Position numbers and translations under genes: made by a program
NCBI GenBank assembly: GCA_963575645.1
Contig: OY754464.1
Location: 248,001 to 312,000 of the forward strand
DNA length: 64,000 nt
Direction: 5' to 3'
From: Xanthostigma xanthostigma
Taxonomy: Eukaryota; Arthropoda; Insecta; Raphidioptera; Raphidiidae
The notes under the pieces: model-generated
Told to the model about the DNA's origin: nothing
The model's database searches: none
The model's input: only the letters and a program-made list of their open reading frames with translations
Part shown: one piece after another, positions 1 through 9,700 of the stretch
Layout: each line of letters opens with the position of its first letter
How positions within the stretch are numbered: position 1 is the stretch's first letter

Positions 1-90
1 AAGTATTATGTGCGACCATTGATCGAAGGAGAATATTCCACTCGCTCATAGAATCTTCTCCTTCTCTCACTAGTCGCACAATATAATATT
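1..90. repeat. Imperfect hairpin at the window edge
   Basis: Two outward arms read TGTGCGAC near 10 and GTCGCACA near 73-80. Inside them GAAGGAGAA near 26 faces TTCTCCTTC near 56-64. The AT-rich flanks are also roughly complementary. This looks like a short inverted-repeat transposable element (MITE), but the left flank is outside the window, so target duplications cannot be checked. It lies just downstream of the small minus-strand gene. Confidence 0.45.
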
Positions 91-167
91 AGGCCTAGTT
101 TATTTGAGAGGCGTTCAACGCGCGTTGGCCCAACGCGCGTTGAACGCTCTTCATGTGTGCTAGGCCT
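91..167. repeat. Palindromic hairpin element overlapping a stop codon
   Basis: The outer arms are AGGCCTAG (91-98) and CTAGGCCT (160-167). The inner arms are an exact 18-bp inverted pair at 111-128 and 130-147 with a one-base loop. The whole folds into one long hairpin. Its right outer arm contains, on the minus strand, the last codons and TAG stop of the small gene at 160-878. AATAAA on the minus strand (104-99) lies within it, about 56 nt past the stop. The element therefore probably supplies the 3' end of that transcript. Confidence 0.7.
99..104 (-). terminator. Candidate poly(A) signal of the small minus-strand gene
   Basis: The minus strand reads AATAAA, about 56 nt after the TAG stop at 162-160. 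The spacing suits a polyadenylation signal for a very short 3' UTR. It sits inside the hairpin element at 91-167. Confidence 0.4.
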
Positions 168-878
168 TATTATCTACCTTATTTGGAACGTTTTGATCAA
201 ATTCTAATTCCATAACTTCTTTCACGTCGTCACCTCTGGTTAAAATTTTTGCTTTCTTAATAGGAAGAGACAAAAGATCGCTTCTTGCATCTAGCGCTCG
301 AAACTGAAAAATAAGTTTAAAAAGTATATAATTTAAAATTAATGTTGTATAATATAGATAATTCCATGTCCAGTATTTTTGCTGTTGCAATATTTTGTAA
401 AAAGTGTGCAAAGTATACAACGCAAAGACGAAATGTGATTACAACTTTTCTAATAGTTTGTTATCTTATGCCGGCACTTCACATGGCTATTTGCATTTGT
501 GTATTTGGCAATAGCGAACACAAAATATAGCCATGTGAAGTGCCACCTTAGAGTTTAGATCATAGGGTTAGATTAAGAAATTTAAATCTAAAAAAATCAA
601 GTATGTCGTAGACACACTCGGTAGAAGTGAAACTTCAATCAGAAATTTTGATTTAAAACGCACAATAAGCATTAATGTTTTCGAAATTCTAGTCGATGCA
701 TTAAAACTTCAAAAGTACATGGTTGATATTTAATTTTCTATTATATTATAACAAAAATATTACTTACGGGTGGGTCTTCTTCAAAACAAACATTAAAAGT
801 TGTTTTGTGTTCCGGTGGAAGTTTTAATTGATCCATAATTATATGTGGATTTAATGTAGTTAACGATGGTCTATACAT
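160..878 (-). CDS. Two-exon gene, 84-residue protein of unknown function
   Basis: Exon 1 is 878-768 (37 codons from ATG), followed by a GTAAGT donor. Exon 2 is 303-160 after a TTATTTTTCAG acceptor. The join is in phase 0 and gives 84 residues ending in TAG. The protein starts MYRPSLTTLNPHIIMDQLKL and continues with a proline- and acid-containing stretch (FEEDPP). Its second half is charged (DLLSLPIKKAKIL, then VKEVMELEFD). I see no signal peptide, membrane segment or catalytic motif. The length, clean splice sites and protein-like composition argue that it is real, but I do not recognise the family. The final residues (KA, then stop) fall in a hairpin element, so the native C-terminus may have been longer. 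The intron (304-767) contains another inverted repeat. Confidence 0.6.
473..544. repeat. 18-bp perfect inverted repeat in the small gene's intron
   Basis: GGCACTTCACATGGCTAT at 473-490 and its exact reverse complement at 527-544 enclose a 36-nt loop. It is a compact foldback or MITE remnant, wholly inside the intron of the 84-residue gene. Confidence 0.7.
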
Positions 879-1043
879 TGTTTATTAGTTAGTTAACAAA
901 TAATTAAATATTAAAAATATTCACGAAAAAATATAAAACCTCGCCACATGTGCTATTTAAAAATTCGACAAGCATTCACTTGTTTTGCTATGAATTATAA
1001 AATCCCTTTTCTATGATTAAAATACACGACGCTGCGGGCAAAT

Positions 1044-1051
1044 TGACGTCA
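1044..1051. promoter_or_regulatory. Consensus CRE/ATF palindrome TGACGTCA
   Basis: A perfect 8-bp cAMP-response-element palindrome lies about 166 bp upstream of the small gene's ATG (878) and in the shared upstream region of KANSL1. The family of factors (CREB/ATF bZIP) is well known. Use of this copy is an inference from position only. Confidence 0.35.
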
Positions 1052-2405
1052 CAGAAGTTGCACATTCAGAGATTAGGTAACGGACAATAATTTATTGTAT
1101 CTATAATATATTTTCACTTTTAACTGTATCATTGTATGATATTTTTTTAATTTTTCGTATTTTCACTTGTTTCTATCTTGCTAATATATACCTAAGTAGG
1201 TACCTACTGTAAACGAAACTTTCCGTTCGCGTTTGTGTATTCGCTAAAAATCTTCTCTATGCTAAAAATACAAGAGCTACTGAACTGATTTGAATGCTGT
1301 TTTTACCATTCGATAGCTTATTGTAATGGGGAAGGATTAGATTTATTAATAATAACTGTCCGGCTCGACTTCACCCAGGTGAAAATCTAAACGAATTCTG
1401 AACAGATTTCGAATGTCATACATTTTTGATGATTAGGAAGTTGATTATTGTATTTTTGATTAATTGCTGAAATTATTTAAATCCACGGTGCTAAATCGAT
1501 TTTCTGAAAAAAATGTACTTAAAAAAATTCTCTACTTCTAGACGCATTGTTTCTTCTAATTTAGAAAACGTTATACTAAAATATTTTAATTTCTAATAAA
1601 GAAAATAAAAACGTTTTCGATGATAGCAAAGAAAAAAGTATTTTTTTATTTGGGGCCAATCTACATCCAATCTATATAAGTTAATATATCTCAGTTAGAT
1701 AGTTCATAAGAAAATCAAATGATGTCTCTGTATTAATTTGACATGTATATCGTTTGTTCTCCAAATTGACAGTTTGAGATTTTTGAGAATTAGTTTGGAT
1801 TGAAGGAATAAATCGAATATAATTGATCGTTTTAAATCTTAGTATTTTAATTAGTATAGCATTCAAACATGCATGCAGTTTGTTTTTTTCCTGTTTATTA
1901 TAAAATGGTAAGAATGACTGAATTTGGTTTTTAATTTATTGTTCAAAATTTCAGAGACAATGTTATTTTTCTCAGTATTCAGATTTCAAATTTATTAATA
2001 TACACCTTTTTTTATTAAAACAATAATATGTATATGTGTCTGATGTACTATTAAAAAAATTATTTTTGGTTAAATATTTTTCGACAAGTGTCATTATCTA
2101 AGTAATTGTTAAAAATGAACAAAGTTTTTTCTAATTAATTGGACTCTTTGTCAGTTTTATATTTGTATTTGTTTCCATTTATAAATTTTTGTGTGACTGT
2201 CTAGCGATTTTGCCATAGCATTATCCTTCCTTAAAATTTTGTTAAATATTTTATCATGTGCCATTTCAGTAACAAAAAATGTTAAATAATGTCTGTCAGT
2301 TTGGCAAATTATTTTGAGTTGACTTCTAAGAATTTTGTATTAGGTTATAGTTATTTGATAATATGAAGCATGTGTTCCACATGATTACTTAAAATTTTGT
2401 TGTAG

Positions 2406-2496
2406 GTATTGGAACATGACGTGTCAGCTATCGCTCAGTGGAGACATGGCCTTAAAATTGCTAGTGATTTTCGCACATTAATAGCTTTCAATATGG
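2406..2496 (+). other. Exon-like segment, possible 5' UTR exon of KANSL1
   Basis: A 91-nt segment is bounded by TTTTGTTGTAG on the left and G|GTAAGATTT on the right, both good splice signals. One frame is open throughout (30 codons plus 1 nt, beginning VLEHDVSAIAQW), but a run this short is expected by chance fairly often. It could be a non-coding leader exon of the gene starting at 3777, an exon of another gene, or nothing. Confidence 0.25.
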
Positions 2497-3039
2497 GTAA
2501 GATTTTTATTTAATGTTTATATAGTTTAAAGTTTCAGTTTTGATTGTTAATTGTCACATTTTTAGCTCCTGTTGTCATTTTCTTTGGGGTCAATTTTGTG
2601 ATATTGTTCAAAGTGATTTTATTCCACTTAAATTTTAAATTCCTACGTTTCTCAAATTACTGTTGCCTGTTGGTAAAACAGAACTTTTTCTTACTAAACT
2701 AACCTCACCCAACTAAAAGAACAATTTTATTATTTTATCTAATAATGAAATACTTCATTTACTCTATTTGCTATATTTTGTTTAAATAACCACGTTAATT
2801 CTACTGTTTTTGTTGCCTAATTATTTTTTGCATATAATGCAACAAATTATAAGTAAAGGAACATCTGTAATTATTGACCATACTCGCATGTCAATACACG
2901 TCCCTCGTAAATTTTATTTGCGCGTATTAATTTTTTAAAATCAATTAAAACTAAAAATTGCAAGCTATATTAAAATATTATTTTCTTTTTTTGCTATATA
3001 GTGTTCGCATAGGGAATTAATTTTTTTTTTCAACTGTAA

Positions 3040-3475
3040 CGTGGTCGGTGTATTGAGTAGTGTAGTAGGGCAGGCCTTGATCATAGGCGGTTTTGTGAGC
3101 TTGCTCCGTTCTGTTCACCGTTTCGCAGTTGCTATAGACCCGTGTACGATTTTGTCTCATTCCGCCATTGTTGGAGATATTTTTAAACGAATTAGTGTTG
3201 TTCTTGTAATTCTAAAAAACTGATGGTTGTTATAAAAAAATCCTTAAACTAATAAATAACATCGGGTAATGTACTTTATAATAATTGCCGCGATTTGTAT
3301 TTATATTATGATAACTAGTGATGCAATGTTTATGTGATGCGGCGAGGTCTCGCCACTCTTTTCATTTCGTAAGCTTGGGTTTGTCACGTGGGGCATCTGT
3401 TTTAAGGGATAATTTCCTGGGAGGGGTGAATATTTCCCGAGTATTATTTTAAAAATCAGTATCCTATTATAGTTG
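3040..3475 (+). promoter_or_regulatory. Likely KANSL1 first (non-coding) exon and start region
   Basis: After a T-run at about 3020-3030, GC content rises and several CG dinucleotides appear (3041-3400). A good donor, AGTT|GTAAGT, follows at 3476. TTTAG precedes position 3766, 11 nt before the upstream ATG. A 5' UTR exon of roughly this span joined to 3766 would give a short leader intron. This is inferred from splice signals and composition only. Confidence 0.3.
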
Positions 3476-3776
3476 TAAGTTTATTTACTTTTTACTGTGT
3501 ATACCGTTTTCTTTAGTGTATTCCGCGCTTTTAGACAATCTGCATAAACGTATTGGTCAATAAAAATTGCGCGGCGTCAGAATGCTGTGTGCGGTTTACG
3601 TACTGCGAGTTTTTTCTTGTTCGTTAAATAAAGTTTTTGATGCATATTATACGCATTCAGTTTTGGACAGTCTTATGTTTAATTATTAATAAAAGTCGGA
3701 ACCATTGAAAACATTTTTAAATTGATGTGTTTATTTCATATTAATATTTGTGAATCAATGTTTAGATACTGGATGA

Positions 3777-6700
3777 ATGGGATTGAGAGCAGCCTCAGTG
3801 AGGCGTTCCGATGCATCTGTCATGGCCCCAGCCTTGACAGAAGCCAACCAGTCACAAAATTTTAAGCTTACCAAGAGCTCACGCCTGGAGCCAGCTTCAC
3901 CAGTGAATGGGAATCCACATCATGGTGGCTGTTTGCCACTGGTGGAAGAACATCCCATGTGTAAGAAATCCAATTCTTTGTCGATAATTGCAGCGTCAAA
4001 ATCTGACGGCGGTGATGAATCAACTGTTACTTTGGATAACTTGAACACATTTACTGCAATACAAACAGAAAAATCTGATTGTAGAGCCTCGGAGAGTGAA
4101 GGACAATCTGAAAACGTCGAACTGATCATGAGTGATTGCCCTCAAACTAAGGGTGAACAGGACAACGCAATGGGACTGCAACAAAAGGTCACAACGGACG
4201 TAGCATTTCTTCTCAAAGACAGCAGGCAAGCCGCCGACATGGATCAACTAATGTTCACTGGATTCGGAAACGTAACAGATTTAAGCAGTACAAGTGACTT
4301 GGGGCAAAACATGGACGAAATAATGCAAGTCATCAAAAGTATGGAAACAGCATCGGGGCCGGCTCCCAGCGATAGCGGGGGCGAAACCGAAACGATTTTT
4401 CATTTGGCCGGCGGCGATATCGCAATCGGTTTATCTTCGCTCGAACAGGATTTACTCGAAGATCCGGAGCTCATGTGTGCGCCGGAACAACTGGCGGACA
4501 CCGTTACCGAGCCGAGTAGAGATACGGACGTCGATGCTCAGTTGTCCGAGTTGAAGAAGGACGTGTACAAAGTACAGAGACGTTACGATTTCCTGTTGAG
4601 ACGACTGAGCAAACTGCAGGCCCACGGCATGGGTCAGCACGTTAGTGCCGAGGTTGCCGGCCTGTTTGAACACACTCACAGGCTCCTGAAGCATTCGAAA
4701 GAACGCATCGGTGTTCCGGACAGTTCAGTGAAAAGTGAGCCCGTGTTAATGGACCCGAACGATACTAGTTTAATTGAACGGAAACCTGCTACCGAGGTGT
4801 CCCGTTCTGTGCCGGATAATCTGCAGGGATTGGGTATTGCTTCGATGAGAAGTTTAGTGCATAAATTGGAAAAGACAAAGCAGTTGCAGTCGACCGCCTG
4901 TTCGCGGAACAAGTGCCCGGCCGGTCGTTATTTCGGCGCGGGATCGGTGGAGTTACCTACTTCGAACGCGAGTAAAAGTGGCTGTGTTCAAGTGCCGGCA
5001 TTAGACCAAGGACCGAAAGCAGAACTGGAACGGGTGGCCGGCTTGCTGGAAGCGGAACTCAACGTCGTCAAGTATCAAGTCGATTCGGAAGCGACGGAAA
5101 GCAGTTCGGGAGGCGAAAGCTGTGATGAAATGCAAAATTATAACAATCCAGTTCAACAGTATTGTACAATGTAAGTTTTCATCAAAGATTTGTTTTATAA
5201 TTTCTTGGCGGTTAAACTTTGGGACTGATTGTACCTATCTGATTGTTTATTTTACATACAATATAGTTTCAATGACTAAACTAATTTATTAGTTCACATG
5301 GCTAATTATAGAAACGAAAGTAATAATATTATTGAAGCTTGTTATGGTCCAATGCTGTGGTTTAGATACAATTAAAATCATTATGGGAACTAATGTGGGA
5401 TCAAATAGGTTATGAAAAAATGAAATGAAAAATTCAACCCCGTGGAGTAGGGTGTGTCTAATTGAAGCCAGTGCAAAGAAAACGATTACTTGTATTCTAT
5501 TTGTGTTCTAATCACCGCTTTTACATAACAACAGTGGTCAGTGATAACAAAATTTATAAACACTGTAATCACTTATGTTTAACATGCTATTTAGGTAGTC
5601 ACTTTGCTTAGCAGAATAAAAAACAAAGAAAAGTGGTTATCCAGAGTGCTCATTTTGCTAGGCACTTCTAAATCACTGTGGTTGTCTTTAGTAGAGTAGG
5701 ACTGATTTAACTCGAAAAATATGATTTAGAAATATCTGAAAAAAATTAAGAATATTGAAATTATCGGCATTGAGTTTAGCTTGTTGTAGTTGACCGATTT
5801 TTTAAAGATAAATTCCATTTTTCTCTGCTTATATTATGGACGGTACTAAAAATTCTTCTAAAATCTCGGGAATTCACAAAGTCGGAATTCTTGTGTACAC
5901 ATTTTTTTTTCGGGAAATTGAGTAATTGTTGAATACTTTAACAAAAAAGAATTAACAACAATATTTACACGAGTGTAAACAGTGAACGCAAATATTTTTA
6001 CTGTCAACAAACCTAAACAGGCCAATAAACTCGTTCGTTCGCTTCTAATCAACAATTTATGCAGTGCTGTATTTTAGGTAAATAAAAAATTCATTCATTT
6101 TAAAATTTTGATTTTGCAGTAAAAAGACGCCATGTCCGCAATTAGAACAAATGTTACAAAAATGTGTGTTTTGAAGTCTTTTCAGTAGCTTTATTTGATC
6201 ATAATCCTGGAGTAAATTAAAAAGAGTTGATTTTTTTGTACGCAAAAAGGTATATATGTATAAAAATGTGAGGAAATATGGTTCAGCGAAGGGATTCGTG
6301 ACTACTTCCTTTTTATCTTACTTTGTTTGGCTTTTTCAGCGAGGTCATCGCTGAGTGAGAAGGATAGAGTATGGTAGAGACCATGTCCGCATGCGCGTAG
6401 CGTCTAAGTATTTATACTGACCTCACTGCAATTCTTTTATTATTTTATTGCAATCAATTATAATTTGTTGCGATAATATAATAAAAGGGTACCTATCTTT
6501 TTATTATTTTAGTGCAATAGATTATAATTTGTTGCAATAAAATAATAAAAGGATATTTTTAGCCACGCTAAAGAAGTATAACTTCTAACGCGCGTACATA
6601 AATGCCTCATAACAATAACTATTGTAGCCCGTTACAACCGATTGTGTAAATTATTATTAATTAGATTATTACATAGGGGTCATTATTACTGCCATGTTCT

Positions 6701-9700
6701 CTTGTAACTATTAGTCTTTACCAGAGATATCTCTGGTCTTTACCCACCGCTACTTTTGCGTTAATGTAACTTTTTTAGCTACCTCTCATCCTGAACGATT
6801 TCTGGAATATTTGAGGCCAAAGGTACAGAAATAATCAAAATTTTCTAGTTTTAATGTACATCGCAGGAGCAATGGAAGGTCCTGAAACTTTTGTTTTTGA
6901 TTTTTTTTTTTCGTGAAATGTCCAAAGGTAAAGATCTATTATTACTTGAAATGGTTAACGCCAAAGAATTGCTATAGGCTGTGTGCACGAAGCCTACTAG
7001 CGCCGCTAGTGGTTAATAGAGAATTATTGAACTCACTTTTTATGGAAATCGCGACATGTTTCTATGCTGATAAGTCAAAAACTTTAATTGGTCATGATGT
7101 GTCAAAAAAAATGTAATAAGGAAAACTGATGTTTATTTTATATACCATAAAATTCAATTTGTAAATCCTTATATAAATAGCATAACATAAAAGATACCTG
7201 AGAATTATTTATTTATCAATTATGATGTACAATATATAAATAATTAATTTGTTTGCACCCTCAGCGTAACGGAAAATTATGACGCCAGTGGTCTTTATTT
7301 TTACTTAAATCGCCATCAGCGCAACAGCCCGGAACACAACAAGCATTTCCAGATCACTTAGTTTTGCCCATGTTTTCTTTGTAATTAAAAAACTATAATT
7401 GTAACTATTTTCACTTTTAATAAACAGTGTTCACTGACATATGGAAAATTTGAGTTTGAAGTTTCCCCTAGTGCTCACCACAAACGCTCGCATCGAAAAA
7501 TTTGTAACTCCGCCTCCTTGCACATAGCCCATACCACTTCATTTTATTTATTTAATTTGGAAATTCTCAATTTCTCCAGTTTTTAAACCGGATATTTCAG
7601 AAATCAATAATTCTCGCTTGGTAGTTTATTACATAAAAAATAACTATTCTGACTCAAAAAATATAAGGTGACATTTAAAAATAGCAAACGTCGTGGGCGC
7701 CGGAAGCGATTGGGGGCGGCGCCTATGCTAAAATGTGGCTCTAATCGATTACCTGAGTCCCTTACATTTCCAATTTCTTACACTATAAGCACATTGCAAC
7801 GAAGAATACGAAAAGTTTTTGCGTGGGCACGCTACGTGATATAATTTTTGTTTGCTGTGACGTAACAAGGAAACCTTTTGAAAACTAATACGCACACGAG
7901 TTACTGATAAAATGTAATAATGTACCTATAATATCATACAATGAAATTAATATTCCTCGCGTTTTGATAAACATATAATATTATAATTATTTCTACAGAC
8001 TGTTCATTTAACCGTGTTCTTAGTCACCAAACCAGCGTTTCCCAAAATTGACGTTACCGCCCCCCTGAACTGATAAAATAACGGGGCGGTGGAAGTATAA
8101 AAAAAGAAGAAGAAAATTTTACAAAAACGCTCGTACATGTTTCGTCTGCTCTGTAAAACACATTAAAATTCGTAGTGATTACAGTACATATTTTCCAAAT
8201 AAACACACCAAAGTAGACTTTCGCTGGCAGCGTTGTTCCAAATATTTTTGGTTTTCGGGGTGGTGGGCGGTGGTCCGTTGGTATTTCTACCTGCCGTAGA
8301 CAATATCAAAGGCGATGTGGCAGCGCGCCAAGTGTCCTTCCAGACGACTCAGAGGTGTGTTGACGACTGCTGTTCTCTTCTTTTCAGTGTTCTCTGCTCG
8401 GTCGTAGAGCGAACTACGACCCTGCAGAGAACGCTAGCACGCTAAGCAATAAAAGAACGGAGAACACTTCGCCCGCTGTCACATTGCAAAAGATAGAACT
8501 GGCCTTTGCACAAATAATTTCGAAATCAGCATTTTTCATTGCTATGCTCCATGGGTAGAAATATAGATAAGTAATAGAGATGGAATATTGCAAGTGAACT
8601 ATTAAATTATCTCGAGAGGTTGTTCAAAATCATTCGAATGATTTTTATACCTACGAGTTACGACTTATAATACAAATCTTCAGTTATAAAATTTAAATCG
8701 TTCCACGACCAATCTTTGCTCTACTAATTATTGGAACAAAACTAATTATGGACAACAGCTGTGTCGATCTCATAACATTTTTCCTGAAGTAGTAACTTAA
8801 AAGAAAAAATGCTTTGAGATAATGAGAACCGTTATTGATAAGTTCTGTGTTTTTTTTTTCTTTTTCTAGTGCGAAACGAGCGTCTTGGAAATGGGCACAG
8901 GATCGCGCTTCTGTGGCGGCGAGATGGACATGGCTACAATTTCAGATATCGGATCTTGAATTTAAAATTCGTATGCACAATGACTTACGTGTAAAGTTAG
9001 CGAACACTAAAGGCAAAGTGACTCTGGGAAGTGTAAATAGTCAGCACCACCACAGTTCGCCGAGTTCGGTGAACGGCTATCGAGGAGTTTTGCCCGGCGC
9101 GTCGCCCGTAACGAAGAGTCCGGTGTCGTCGCAACAACAGCAGTGCGGCTACTCGGTGAATAACGGCAGTGTACAAAGCACGGGGGGCAGTGTTGGCGGT
9201 AGTGTTAGTGGCGTGATGAGTGGACAGGCGGCAGTGAACAGCGGGGCCGCGTGCTCTCGGACTTTACCGCTATCGCGATCCAGGTTCCGCAAGAGGAAGC
9301 TCGTGCAGACGACCGGTCTGCACACGGTCTCGAAGAAGGCGTCGCGCGCGGCGACCATCCGTTGCGGCTGCACGCCGCAGATGGTGCCGTGCGCCGTTTG
9401 CACCGGCCGCGCCGATCCGACGCGTCCGCGCGAAGCCTCCGACATGATTACGCTCGCCGAACGGATTTCGTTGCTCGATCCGGGATATCATGCGAAAGTG
9501 TCGCTGCCGGAAGGTTTGTTTTATTTAAATTATTTATCTTTCTACCGACTAGGATGTGAATTGATGTCGTCTGGTATTATTGCAATTATCTAGCAGCCCA
9601 ATCCGGCTCCATCCAGACTTGTAAGATTGATATATTATGCTGTAACAGACTTTCTTGTAGAATAATAGCAGTGTTTGCCCGGCGTTGTTTTTATTTATTA

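Larger units (their letters stand above)
879..3765. other. Upstream region shared by the small gene and KANSL1
   Basis: This AT-rich region lies between two divergently transcribed genes and has no long open frame. It contains a palindromic TGACGTCA at 1044-1051, an exon-like segment at 2406-2496 and a GC-richer stretch from about 3040 to 3400. That last stretch resembles a transcription start and 5' UTR, with a GTAAGT at about 3476. I assign no coding gene here. Confidence 0.5.
5171..8869 (+). other. nsl1: KANSL1 intron 1
   Basis: The donor is AAT|GTAAGT and the acceptor TTTTTCTAG|T. The intron holds repeat copies near 6260-6600, a tandemly doubled hairpin at 6434-6551, a 44-nt stem-loop at 8389-8432 and a fragment near 8575-8680 resembling the right end of the element at 62590-63353. 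I find no other supported gene in it. Confidence 0.75.

Noticed and set aside
160..420. Single-exon 86-codon reading of the small gene beginning MYTLHTFYK
   Set aside because: Its N-terminal part is AT-rich intron. The TTATTTTTCAG acceptor at 304-305 and the upstream exon at 768-878 give a better spliced model.
8389..8432. microRNA gene
   Set aside because: The 17-bp paired stem is too short for a normal insect precursor and there is no conservation evidence.
9149..9559. Open frames on both strands over KANSL1 exon 2
   Set aside because: Shadows of the GC-rich coding exon. The other frame carries the conserved family motifs and correct splice phases.
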